A DNA stretch of 64,000 nt from the NCBI RefSeq assembly GCF_900155965.1, contig NZ_FTMG01000007.1:266510-330509 (forward strand), read 5' to 3'. Positions 54,340 to 62,348 of the stretch are shown piece after piece (position 1 is the stretch's first letter; every line of letters begins with the position of its first letter). Below the pieces are notes generated by a model. That model was not told the DNA's origin. It saw only the letters and a program-made list of their open reading frames with translations, and searched no databases. Source of the DNA: Mucilaginibacter lappiensis (GTDB lineage Bacteria; Bacteroidota; Bacteroidia; Sphingobacteriales; Sphingobacteriaceae). The translations under genes and the position numbers were made by a program.

Positions 54340-55155
54340 ATGCAAGATCTTAAAAAACTGATTGAAGATGCCTGGGAAGACAGGAATCTGCTGAACTATA
54401 ATGAATATACCACCGCTATCGAAACTGTTATTGAACGCTTAGATAAAGGCGAGATCCGTGTGGCCGAACCAATTGGTTCACGCTGGCATGTGAACGAGTG
54501 GATCAAAAAAGCAGTAGTGCTGTATTTCCCCACCCGTCAGATGGAAGAAATTAAAGTTGGCCCTTTTGTTTTTCATGATAAAATGAAATTGAAGACCAAT
54601 TATAAAGCTGCCGGTGTACGTGTGGTACCTCATGGTATTGCCCGTTATGGCGCTTACCTGGCAAAAGGTGTTATCATGATGCCATCGTACGTAAACATTG
54701 GCGCTTATGTTGATGAAGGTACTATGGTTGATACCTGGGCTACTGTAGGTTCATGCGCGCAGATAGGCAAGCATGTACATTTAAGCGGTGGTGTTGGTAT
54801 TGGCGGTGTACTGGAGCCATTACAGGCCGCCCCGGTTATTATTGAAGATAATTGTTTCCTTGGCTCACGTGCTATTGTGGTGGAAGGAGTGCATGTAGAA
54901 CATGAGGCCGTATTGGGCGCCAATGTGGTTTTAACCGCATCAACCAAAATCATTGATGTAACAGGCTCAACCCCGGTTGAATATAAAGGTCGCGTACCGG
55001 CACGTTCGGTAGTTATCCCTGGTTCATATACAAAAAAATTCCCTGCCGGCGATTTCCAGGTGCCTTGCGCCCTGATCATTGGTACCCGTAAGGAATCAAC
55101 CGATAAAAAGACATCATTGAACGATGCGTTAAGAGAAAATAACGTAGCGGTTTAA
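54340..55155 (+). CDS. dapD: tetrahydrodipicolinate N-succinyltransferase
   Basis: Lysine and meso-diaminopimelate biosynthesis: succinylates tetrahydrodipicolinate using succinyl-CoA. The 271-residue protein has an N-terminal helical domain followed by a left-handed beta helix made of hexapeptide repeats (about 100-245: GARYGAYLAKGVIMMPSYVNIGAYVDEGTMVDTWATVGSCAQIG-type sequence). The start MQDLKKLIEDAWEDR is typical. It has its own upstream gap of about 160 bp and is followed by a word repeat, so it may be transcribed alone. The family match is strong. Confidence 0.96.
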   Translation: MQDLKKLIEDAWEDRNLLNYNEYTTAIETVIERLDKGEIRVAEPIGSRWHVNEWIKKAVVLYFPTRQMEEIKVGPFVFHDKMKLKTNYKAAGVRVVPHGIARYGAYLAKGVIMMPSYVNIGAYVDEGTMVDTWATVGSCAQIGKHVHLSGGVGIGGVLEPLQAAPVIIEDNCFLGSRAIVVEGVHVEHEAVLGANVVLTASTKIIDVTGSTPVEYKGRVPARSVVIPGSYTKKFPAGDFQVPCALIIGTRKESTDKKTSLNDALRENNVAV

Positions 55156-55157
55156 TT

Positions 55158-55248
55158 TAGATGTGAGACGTTAGATATGAGATTTGAGACTCCTGCATAA
55201 AGGATAACAAAAATAATCTCATATCTCATATCTCATATCTCATATCTC
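55158..55248. repeat. 7-bp-period word repeat with tandem ATCTCAT arm
   Basis: The right arm (55216-55248) is ATCTCAT four times plus ATCTC, nearly perfect. The left arm (55158-55190) is its diverged complement (TAGATGTGAGACGTTAGATA and on). It spans from just after the dapD stop codon to five bases before the next start codon. Confidence 0.9.
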
Positions 55249-55253
55249 AAAAC

Positions 55254-56243
55254 ATGAAAATACTGATAAGGCTGCCCAACTGGCTTGGCGATGTGGTGAT
55301 GAGTACCGCATTTGTTAACGCGGTTGGTCAGCTTTATCCTGATGCTCAGATCGATGTGATCATTAAAAAAGAGCTCAGTAATATAGCCCCTCTTATACCA
55401 GGCATAACCCAGATCCACCCATTTTCAAAACAGGACTTTAGTGGCCTTAGCGGTGTTTATCGTTTTGGCAAAAAACTAAAAGCCGAAAAATACGACCTCT
55501 TTTTTAATCTGCCCCAATCCCTTTCGTCATTGGTGATGGGCTGGGCTACACGGGCAAAAAAACGGGTGGGCTTTGGCAAAGAAGGCGGCTTTTTTTTGCT
55601 GACCAACTCCCTAAAAAAACCAGTTAACCTGCACCGGGTTGACGAATATGTATCTTTATTGGAGCAATTTACCGGTAAAACCATAGCTCATAAACAGGTA
55701 AAATTAAATGCCTCTGTAACAGAGCCCAAACAAAACAACCGGGTGCTGGTCAATTTTAATTCCGAAGCATCATCACGCAGGATGCCATTGGATAAAGGAC
55801 GGGGGCTGCTGAATAAATTAACCGCTGCTTTTCCGGATATTACTTTTGGTTTGATCGGTTCGCCTAAAGAGGTAGACTTTGTAAGTCAGCTTATTACCGG
55901 TTCTGAAAACCCTGAGAGATTAGAAAACTATGCAGGAAAAACCCATCTGCCGGATTTATGCAGCCTGATGGCGCAAAGCGCGGCCATGTTAACAACCGAT
56001 TCGGGCCCGGCTCATTTGGCCAATAGTGTGGGCACGCCTGTTATTGTATTATTTGGTGCGGGTAACGAGTATAACACGGCACCTTATAACAAACAAAATT
56101 TAATTGTATTGCGTTATGGTAAGCTAACCTGCGAACCTTGTGTGCGCAATACCTGTAAACTTTATGGCGTTCCGCGTTGTATGGAACTGCTGGATGAATT
56201 GCAAATTATAAACACGTTAAGTCAATATACCAACTATGCTTAA
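55254..56243 (+). CDS. GT9-family lipopolysaccharide heptosyltransferase
   Basis: A 329-residue GT-B enzyme of family 9 (ADP-heptose:LPS heptosyltransferase). The start MKILIRLPNWLGDVVMSTAFVNAV has the family's N-terminal turn. The donor-side motif TDSGPAHLANSVGTPVIVLFGAG is typical of WaaF/WaaC. A Cys-rich stretch near the end (CEPCVRNTCKLYGVPRCMELL) resembles a small metal site. It overlaps the tsaC gene by 8 bp. The exact core sugar is not known; WaaF-like is the best guess. Confidence 0.92.
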   Translation: MKILIRLPNWLGDVVMSTAFVNAVGQLYPDAQIDVIIKKELSNIAPLIPGITQIHPFSKQDFSGLSGVYRFGKKLKAEKYDLFFNLPQSLSSLVMGWATRAKKRVGFGKEGGFFLLTNSLKKPVNLHRVDEYVSLLEQFTGKTIAHKQVKLNASVTEPKQNNRVLVNFNSEASSRRMPLDKGRGLLNKLTAAFPDITFGLIGSPKEVDFVSQLITGSENPERLENYAGKTHLPDLCSLMAQSAAMLTTDSGPAHLANSVGTPVIVLFGAGNEYNTAPYNKQNLIVLRYGKLTCEPCVRNTCKLYGVPRCMELLDELQIINTLSQYTNYA

Positions 56244-56802
56244 AGACGAAGTTGCCAAAGCATTTAAAATAGTACAGGAAGGCGGTATTATCCTGTACCC
56301 TACCGATACCATCTGGGGTATTGGCTGCGATGCCACCAATACCGAGGCCGTGCAGAAGATATATCGCCTGAAACAACGCGATGAAGCCAAAAGCATGATC
56401 ATTTTACTGGATACCGAAAATAAACTGGAAAGCTACGTACAGGAAGTTAATGCCCTGGCTTATGACCTGATCGAATACACCGAAAACCCATTGACCCTGG
56501 TTATGCCAGGTGCTAAAAATATTTCGCCGGCTTTAATAGCGCCCGATGGCAGTATAGGTATCCGGGTTACCAGCCACCAGTTTTGCCAGCAATTGATACA
56601 GCGATTGCGCAAGCCCCTGGTGTCAACCTCCGCCAATATCAGCGGCAAACCATCTCCACAATATTTTTCACAGATCGATCAGGACATCATCGATGGTGTT
56701 GATTACGTGGTAGATATTGATCAGCACAGCAAAGAGATTAAAAACCCCTCCACCATTATGAAACTGGCTCCTGATGGCCGGTTTGAGTTTCTACGCAGAT
56801 AG
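56236..56802 (+). CDS. tsaC: L-threonylcarbamoyladenylate synthase (YrdC/Sua5 domain)
   Basis: First step of tRNA threonylcarbamoyladenosine (t6A) formation, from threonine, bicarbonate and ATP. The 188-residue protein is the short YrdC form without a Sua5 C-terminal extension. Conserved stretches are GGIILYPTDTIWGIGCDATN, KSMIILL, YTENPLTLVMPG and PLVSTSANISGKPSP. It shares 8 bp with the preceding heptosyltransferase gene, so both are on one transcript. A word-repeat block follows the stop. Confidence 0.94.
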   Translation: MLKDEVAKAFKIVQEGGIILYPTDTIWGIGCDATNTEAVQKIYRLKQRDEAKSMIILLDTENKLESYVQEVNALAYDLIEYTENPLTLVMPGAKNISPALIAPDGSIGIRVTSHQFCQQLIQRLRKPLVSTSANISGKPSPQYFSQIDQDIIDGVDYVVDIDQHSKEIKNPSTIMKLAPDGRFEFLRR

Positions 56803-56812
56803 GAAATAGAGG

Positions 56813-56966
56813 CAAGAGATAAGAGTCAAGAATCAAGAAAAAATAACTATGCCCTTTTGTTTCTTGGCTCTTAATTCTTGATTCTTTTTTTATGTTTTAG
56901 AACTTAGGATTTACCATTACCTTTGACCTTCGTTCTAGAATTTAGGTTTTAGAGCTCAGAATTTTA
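56813..56966. repeat. two 7-bp-period word-repeat hairpins
   Basis: First hairpin: CAAGAGA, TAAGAGT, CAAGAAT, CAAGAAA (56813-56840) with TTTCTTG, GCTCTTA, ATTCTTG, ATTCTTT (56860-56887). Second: GTTTTAG, AACTTAG, GATTTAC (from 56894) with GTTCTAG, AATTTAG, GTTTTAG, AGCTCAG, AATTTTA (56932-56966). It ends eight bases before the start codon at 56975. Confidence 0.88.
56918..56925 (+). promoter_or_regulatory. candidate -7 box for the CCA enzyme gene (TACCTTTG)
   Basis: Exact TAnnTTTG match about 50 bases before the start codon at 56975, between the two blocks of the second word-repeat hairpin. Confidence 0.45.
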
Positions 56967-56974
56967 TTATTTAC

Positions 56975-58393
56975 ATGAAAGCCCACCTTCAGCACCCTGT
57001 ATTTTCTATCATATCAAAACTTGCAGCACAACACAATCTGCAGGTTTATGCTATCGGGGGCTTTGTACGCGATATTTTCCTTAATCGCCCATCAAAAGAT
57101 ATCGACATAGTAATTATAGGCAACGGTATTGTCTTTGCCGAAAGTGTAGCTGCTAAACTGAAAGTAAAAGTTGCTGTGTATAAAAATTTCGGTACAGCAT
57201 CACTTAAATACCAGGATCTGGAGGTAGAGTTTGTAGGTGCCCGTAAAGAATCATACCGTCGCGATTCCAGGAAGCCCATAGTAGAGGATGGTACCCTGGA
57301 GGATGACCAGAAACGCCGTGATTTTACTATCAATGCACTGGCTATTTCCCTGCACCCGGATACATTCGGTGATTTGCTCGATCCATTTAACGGTATAAAC
57401 GACCTGGAAAATAAACTGATCAGGACACCGCTTAATCCGAATGAAACTTTTTCTGATGATCCGCTGCGTATGATGAGGGCCATCCGATTTGCGTCACAGC
57501 TTAATTTCCGGATAGATGATATAGCTGTAGAAGCCATTAAGAATAATGTCGATCGCATTAGTATTATATCGCAGGAACGAATCACCGACGAGTTGAACAA
57601 GATCATCTTGTCGCCTGTACCATCTATCGGATTTAATTATTTATTTGATACTGGTCTGCTGCATAAAATTTTTTCGCAGATGAGCGGTTTATACGGTGTT
57701 GACTATATTGATGGTAAAGGTCATAAAGATAATTTTTATCATACCTTGCAGGTGTTGGACAATATTTGTGAAACTACAACCGATCTTTGGCTCCGCTGGG
57801 CCGCTATATTGCATGATATTGCTAAACCGGCCACCAAACGTTTTGAACCCGGTCACGGCTGGACATTTCACGGTCATGAAGATCGCGGCGCCCGCATGGT
57901 ACCTAAAATATTCGCTCAGTTAAAACTGCCGCTTAACGAAAAAATGAAACAGGTGCAAAAGCTGGTACAACTCCATTTGCGCCCCATTGTATTATCACAA
58001 TCTATTGTTACCGATTCGGCCGTACGCAGGTTGCTTTTTGAGGCAGGAGATGATATTGAAGGGCTAATGTTGTTGTGTAAAGCAGACATCACCACCAAAA
58101 ACGAATATAAAGTAAAAAAATACCGTAACAATTTTGAGCTTGTTCAACAAAAATTAAAAGATGTAGAAGAACGTGACAGCATCAGAAACTGGCAGCCGCC
58201 TGTTACCGGCACTGATATTATGCAGCTTTTCGGCCTTAAAGAAGGTCGTGAGGTAGGAATTATCAAAAATCAGATACGCGAAGCCATACTGGAAGGCGAA
58301 ATTCCAAACACCCGCGAAGCCGCTTTAAACTTTACAATTACCAAAGGTTTAGAAATTGGCTTAAAAGTTGTGGCAGACACAAAATTGAATTAA
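56975..58393 (+). CDS. CCA tRNA nucleotidyltransferase / poly(A) polymerase with HD domain
   Basis: Adds or repairs the 3' CCA of tRNA in the cytoplasm. The 472-residue class II nucleotidyltransferase shows YAIGGFVRDIFLNRPSKDIDIVI: GGFVRD at residues 28-33 and metal ligands Asp42 and Asp44. Then RRDFTINALAISLHPDTFGDLLDPFNGINDL and RMMRAIRFASQL, all typical. An HD phosphohydrolase domain follows (about 260-360: WAAILHDIAKPATKRF, HGHEDRG). HD-bearing enzymes of this class can be full CCA enzymes. The next gene starts 34 bp downstream. Confidence 0.93.
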   Translation: MKAHLQHPVFSIISKLAAQHNLQVYAIGGFVRDIFLNRPSKDIDIVIIGNGIVFAESVAAKLKVKVAVYKNFGTASLKYQDLEVEFVGARKESYRRDSRKPIVEDGTLEDDQKRRDFTINALAISLHPDTFGDLLDPFNGINDLENKLIRTPLNPNETFSDDPLRMMRAIRFASQLNFRIDDIAVEAIKNNVDRISIISQERITDELNKIILSPVPSIGFNYLFDTGLLHKIFSQMSGLYGVDYIDGKGHKDNFYHTLQVLDNICETTTDLWLRWAAILHDIAKPATKRFEPGHGWTFHGHEDRGARMVPKIFAQLKLPLNEKMKQVQKLVQLHLRPIVLSQSIVTDSAVRRLLFEAGDDIEGLMLLCKADITTKNEYKVKKYRNNFELVQQKLKDVEERDSIRNWQPPVTGTDIMQLFGLKEGREVGIIKNQIREAILEGEIPNTREAALNFTITKGLEIGLKVVADTKLN

Positions 58394-58398
58394 AAGAT

Positions 58399-58406
58399 TA
58401 TTTTTG
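58399..58406 (+). promoter_or_regulatory. candidate -7 box (TATTTTTG)
   Basis: Exact TAnnTTTG match 21 bases before the start codon at 58428. If used, the upstream in-frame TTG at 58404 cannot be the start. Confidence 0.45.
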
Positions 58407-58427
58407 TCCCCAAAATTCACAAAAACA

Positions 58428-59084
58428 ATGGCACTATACAGGTTCAGGGTAACTTTCGAAGATTATGATGATGTGATGAGAGAGATTGATGTTAAATCAA
58501 ATCAAACCTTCGAGGATCTCCACCGCGCAATACACCAGTCAACCGGTTACAATCCCGAGTTTTCATCTTCTTTTTATATCAGTAATGATCAATGGACAAA
58601 GGGGGAAGAAATTACTTATTTACCCAATCAAAAAAGGATAGACCGTGGCGTATCATTAATGAGCAATGTAAAACTGCTGAGTTTTATTGACGATCCGCAT
58701 CAAAAATTTTACTACACTTTTAACTTCGATCGTCCATTTGATTTCCATGTCGAACTGATGAAGATCATCCTTGACGAAACACCGGGTACTACTTACCCTG
58801 CCGTTATAAAATCTGTTGGCGAAGCGCCAAAACAATTTGGTAACGTGTTTAACCCAACCATATTACCACCCACAAACGAAGATTTCGACTTCCTGAATGA
58901 GATGGCTTTTACGCCCGAGGATGCTGAAGATTTTTCGGAAGTAACGGATACTGAGGTTGACGAGCTACCGGAAGAAAAACACGAGGCCGAAGAGGAAGAA
59001 GATGAGTTTGGTAATGAATTTGCCGACGACGAAGGCTTTGAAGAAGATGATCGCCCGCATCGTGGTGGTGGCGATGACTATTAA
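58428..59084 (+). CDS. pRiA4b ORF-3-like domain protein with acidic tail
   Basis: A 218-residue cytoplasmic protein whose first 130 residues match the plasmid pRiA4b ORF-3-like fold (ALYRFRVTFEDYDDVMREIDVKSNQTFEDLHRAIHQSTGYNPEFSSSFYIS). This is the fold once annotated as IS1096 TnpR-like. The last 60 residues are strongly acidic (EEKHEAEEEEDEFGNEFADDEGFEEDD) and end in HRGGGDDY. ATG 58428 is chosen over an upstream TTG because of a promoter box between and the normal family start. Its function is unknown; its place among RNA-processing genes is conserved in related genomes only as far as I recall. Confidence 0.82.
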   Translation: MALYRFRVTFEDYDDVMREIDVKSNQTFEDLHRAIHQSTGYNPEFSSSFYISNDQWTKGEEITYLPNQKRIDRGVSLMSNVKLLSFIDDPHQKFYYTFNFDRPFDFHVELMKIILDETPGTTYPAVIKSVGEAPKQFGNVFNPTILPPTNEDFDFLNEMAFTPEDAEDFSEVTDTEVDELPEEKHEAEEEEDEFGNEFADDEGFEEDDRPHRGGGDDY

Positions 59085-59117
59085 TAACAATTTAATAGAA
59101 TAATAACATGCCGATAC

Positions 59118-59223
59118 GTCATTGCGAGGAACGAAGCAATGTGCGTTAATTCATAAATTTGTCATCCTGAGGAACGAAGGATCTGTTACCGAATAGATTC
59201 TTCGCTTTGCTCAGAATGACAAT
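59118..59223. repeat. two REP-like dispersed repeats
   Basis: A GTCATTGCGAGGAACGAAGC-type half repeat at 59118-59140, and a hairpin at 59158-59223: TTGTCATCCTGAG with CTCAGAATGACAA, one mismatch. It ends 24 bases before the miaA start. Confidence 0.88.
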
Positions 59224-59247
59224 TTTTTTTATAACATTTTTTATCTC

Positions 59248-60168
59248 ATGACCCAACCCACTAGCAAAACTCTTATTGTAGTTGCAGGCCCCACGGCTGT
59301 GGGAAAAACGGTGGCAGCCATTAAACTGGCTCAGCACTATCATACAGTGGTGGTATCTGCCGATTCCAGGCAGTTTTTTAGAGAAATGGCCATAGGTACT
59401 GCCAAACCCAATACGCAGGAATTAGTTTCTGTAAAACATTATTTCATCGATTCACATTCCATAACCGATTCATTTTCTGTAGGCGATTTTGAGAAACAAG
59501 GGCTTGCTTTATTGGATGAGCTATTTAAAACAAATGACCAGGTGGTTTTGGCCGGAGGCTCGGGTTTATATATTAAAGCGATATGCGAGGGCTTTGATGA
59601 TCTGCCAACAGCCGACCCAGCTATCCGGGAAAAGCTAAACCAGGAATTGGAAGAAAAAGGGATCGTTCACCTTCAGCAAGAATTACTATTGGCGGATCCT
59701 GTTTATTATAACGAGGTAGATTTGGGTAACCCCCAACGCATCATCCGGGCTTTGGAGGTTTTTGAAAGTTCGGGCAAACCTTTCTCGTCATACCGGCAGG
59801 CCACCATAAACAAACGTCCATTTAATATCATTAAACTGGCCCTCAACCTACCCCGTGAGGTATTATATAACCGTATTAATGACCGGGTTGACCTGATGGC
59901 ACAACAGGGATTATTAGCCGAGGTAGAGGCACTACTCCCCTCCCGTCACCTTAACGCCCTTAACACCGTAGGCTATGCCGAATTATTTGATTATTTTGAT
60001 GGTAAAACCAGCTTGGAAAAAGCCATTGAAATGATAAAACAAAATACCAGGCGATTTGCCAAAAGGCAACTCACCTGGTTCCGTAAAGACAGTTCCTTTC
60101 ACTGGTTCCAGGCCAGCGACCGGGATGTACTCGATCAAATGATCAGTACTATTGATACAATTTTATGA
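59248..60168 (+). CDS. miaA: tRNA dimethylallyltransferase
   Basis: Transfers the dimethylallyl group to adenosine 37 of tRNAs that read UNN codons. The 306-residue protein has the P-loop GPTAVGKT (residues 14-21) and SADSRQFFREMAIGTAKP, which includes the DSRQ motif. VLAGGSGLYIKAICEG and GNPQRIIRALEVFESSGKPFS are also family signatures, and QNTRRFAKRQLTWFRKD marks the C-terminus. The last 6 bp overlap the convergent rfbA gene. Confidence 0.97.
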   Translation: MTQPTSKTLIVVAGPTAVGKTVAAIKLAQHYHTVVVSADSRQFFREMAIGTAKPNTQELVSVKHYFIDSHSITDSFSVGDFEKQGLALLDELFKTNDQVVLAGGSGLYIKAICEGFDDLPTADPAIREKLNQELEEKGIVHLQQELLLADPVYYNEVDLGNPQRIIRALEVFESSGKPFSSYRQATINKRPFNIIKLALNLPREVLYNRINDRVDLMAQQGLLAEVEALLPSRHLNALNTVGYAELFDYFDGKTSLEKAIEMIKQNTRRFAKRQLTWFRKDSSFHWFQASDRDVLDQMISTIDTIL

Positions 60169-61023
60169 TAACAGGCTTTGCAAATAAACGCCGTACCCAC
60201 TCTTAATGTACTTGGCCACCAGCAATTTTAATTGCCCGTCGTCAATAAACCCACGACGATAAGCTACTTCTTCAATACAACCAATTTTAGTCGACTGCCG
60301 TTTTTCAATCACGCGTACATATTCGGTAGCATCGCTTAAAGAGTCAAAAGTTCCGGTATCCAGCCAGGCGGTACCTTTATCCATTACTCCTACATGCAAG
60401 TTTCCCTGCTCCAGGTAATATTTATTTACATCGGTAATTTCATATTCACCACGTGGCGAAGGTTTAAGATCCTTAGCTATCTGGATAACGCTGTTATCAT
60501 AAAAGTACAATCCCGGTACTGCAAATTTTGATTTGGGCTGAGTTGGTTTTTCTTCAATAGACAAAGCTTTAAAATCTGCGTCAAATTCAACCACACCATA
60601 CCTTTCCGGATCGGCCACATGATAAGCAAAAATAGCGGCGCCATCCACATCATTAAAGCTACGTATCAATTCGCTAAAACCTGTACCGTAAAATATGTTA
60701 TCGCCTAATATCAGTGCAACCTTATCGTTACCAATAAATTTCTCACCAATTACAAAAGCTTGTGCCAGGCCATTTGGTTTTTCCTGTATAGCATATTCAA
60801 ATTTACATCCCAGTTCGGCTCCGTCACCCAACAAGCGTTTAAACCCTTCGTTATCTTCGGGAGTAGTAATGATCAATATTTCCCTGATATCTGCCTGCAT
60901 TAAAACCGATAATGGATAATAGATCATAGGTTTATCATAAATAGGCATCAGCTGTTTACTTATTGCCCTGGTAATTGGATAAAGCCTCGTACCTGATCCT
61001 CCCGCTAAAATAATTCCTTTCAT
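60163..61023 (-). CDS. rfbA: glucose-1-phosphate thymidylyltransferase
   Basis: First step of dTDP-L-rhamnose synthesis. The 286-residue protein starts MKGIILAGGSGTRLYPITRAISKQLMPIYDKPMIYYPLSVLMQA, the canonical nucleotidyltransferase start with the Lys that binds the phosphate. Other signatures are LGDNIFYG and VPGLYFYDNSVI. It ends near GYGVYLQSLLS, typical of RmlA. The other rml genes are not in the window, so it is a single copy here; an rfbB-C-D cluster should be elsewhere. Confidence 0.96.
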   Translation of the reverse strand: MKGIILAGGSGTRLYPITRAISKQLMPIYDKPMIYYPLSVLMQADIREILIITTPEDNEGFKRLLGDGAELGCKFEYAIQEKPNGLAQAFVIGEKFIGNDKVALILGDNIFYGTGFSELIRSFNDVDGAAIFAYHVADPERYGVVEFDADFKALSIEEKPTQPKSKFAVPGLYFYDNSVIQIAKDLKPSPRGEYEITDVNKYYLEQGNLHVGVMDKGTAWLDTGTFDSLSDATEYVRVIEKRQSTKIGCIEEVAYRRGFIDDGQLKLLVAKYIKSGYGVYLQSLLS

Positions 61024-61354
61024 TAGATTGATTTGTATGATAGATTTTTAAAAGTAATTATTTTTTACGCATAACCTATACTCAGGTTGCTATAATAACA
61101 TATTTTAACGGTAGAATATTATTATTGCTCTTTAACTTTATTTAGTTTAATATACTAATAACATATTCGTCATATTCCCTATCCTTGTTCCTGCTCTTTC
61201 AATTTCTAACATCCATTGAGGTTTATAATCAAGGGCGCTAATTTTCAGGTTTAAAATAGATTAAATAGCGATAAAATGCACATAATTTGCTAATATTGCA
61301 GTTTGATTGCCAAATACTACTATTTAGGTGGATTTAGCGGATTTTCGTTTTAAA
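61024..61354. other. noncoding gap upstream of cysD
   Basis: About 331 AT-rich bases. I looked for a SAM or other sulfur-related riboswitch and found no convincing paired elements. A TAATATTG stretch near 61302 is one base off the -7 consensus. Confidence 0.4.
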
Positions 61355-62260
61355 ATGCATAAATATTATCTTACTCATCTGCAGGAATTAGAATCAGAGG
61401 CTATATACATTATACGTGAAGTTGTAGCCCAGTTTGATCGCCCTGCCATATTGTTCTCCGGCGGAAAAGATTCCATTGTGGTAACTCACCTGGCTCGTAA
61501 AGCTTTTTGGCCTGCCAAAATACCTATGCCCCTTATCCATATTGATACCGGGCATAACTTTCCCGAAACTATGGCATTCAGGGATAGCCTGGTGGCCGAT
61601 CTGGGCGTACAACTTATAGTTGGTTCGGTACAGGAAGCTATTGATAAAGGCCGTGCTGTTGAGGAAAGTGGCATTAACGCAAGCCGCAATGAACTACAAA
61701 TAGTTTCATTACTGGATACGATTGAGAGCCACAAAATTGACGCGGCTATTGGCGGTGCCCGCCGCGATGAAGAAAAAGCGCGTTCAAAAGAACGTTTCTT
61801 TTCGCACCGCGATGAATTTGGCCAATGGGATCCCAAAAACCAGCGCCCCGAGCTTTGGAACATTTTCAATGGTCGTAAGCGCATGGGCGAGCACTTCAGG
61901 GTATTCCCGATAAGTAACTGGACCGAAATGGATATCTGGAATTACATCCTGCAGGAAAACATCCCCATCCCTTCTCTTTACTTTGCTCATAACCGCGAAG
62001 CTGTTTACCGCGATGGTACCTGGTTGCCTGCATCTGAGTTTTTAGCATTACGTGAGGGAGAGAAAATTGAGAATAAGCTGATGCGTTTCCGCACTTTGGG
62101 CGATATCACTATAACCGGTGGTATTGAATCAGACGCTGATACATTAGAAAAAATTGTAGCAGAGGTATCAGCCACCCGCAGCACCGAGCGTGGCAACAGA
62201 AGCGACGATAAACGCTCCGATACTTCTATGGAAGACAGAAAAAAACAAGGTTATTTTTAA
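61355..62260 (+). CDS. cysD: sulfate adenylyltransferase subunit CysD
   Basis: Catalytic subunit of ATP sulfurylase: makes adenosine 5'-phosphosulfate from sulfate and ATP. The 301-residue protein starts MHKYYLTHLQELESEAIYIIREVVAQFDRPAILFSGGKDS, with the PP-loop SGGKDS at 35-40. ATG 61355 is preferred over the GTG at 61328 because of the normal CysD start. RDEFGQWDPKNQRPELWNIFNGRKRMGEHFRVFPISNWTEMDIW is also canonical, and the end GTTRTEQRGR-like part appears as SATRSTERGNRSDDKRSDTSMEDRKKQGYF. cysN follows after 88 bp with a word repeat between. Confidence 0.96.
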   Translation: MHKYYLTHLQELESEAIYIIREVVAQFDRPAILFSGGKDSIVVTHLARKAFWPAKIPMPLIHIDTGHNFPETMAFRDSLVADLGVQLIVGSVQEAIDKGRAVEESGINASRNELQIVSLLDTIESHKIDAAIGGARRDEEKARSKERFFSHRDEFGQWDPKNQRPELWNIFNGRKRMGEHFRVFPISNWTEMDIWNYILQENIPIPSLYFAHNREAVYRDGTWLPASEFLALREGEKIENKLMRFRTLGDITITGGIESDADTLEKIVAEVSATRSTERGNRSDDKRSDTSMEDRKKQGYF

Positions 62261-62263
62261 TTT

Positions 62264-62348
62264 CGGAATTCGAATTTTCGATTTCGGATTTTTGTCCGAC
62301 TCCGAATTCACGGATTTAGAGTTTAGTATTTAGAGTTTAGCATTTAAA
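62264..62348. repeat. 7-bp-period word repeat between cysD and cysN
   Basis: TTTAGAG, TTTAGTA, TTTAGAG, TTTAGCA, TTTAAAA at 62315-62349, the last unit overlapping the first base of the cysN start codon. Upstream, 62272-62292 carries ATTTTCG, ATTTCGG, ATTTTTG. Confidence 0.85.

Noticed and set aside
57046..57606. Long antisense ORF inside the CCA enzyme gene
   Set aside because: Ser/Ile-rich shadow of a strongly conserved enzyme on the plus strand.
61024..61354. Sulfur-responsive riboswitch upstream of cysD
   Set aside because: No multi-helix arrangement or conserved core could be found by eye in this AT-rich gap.
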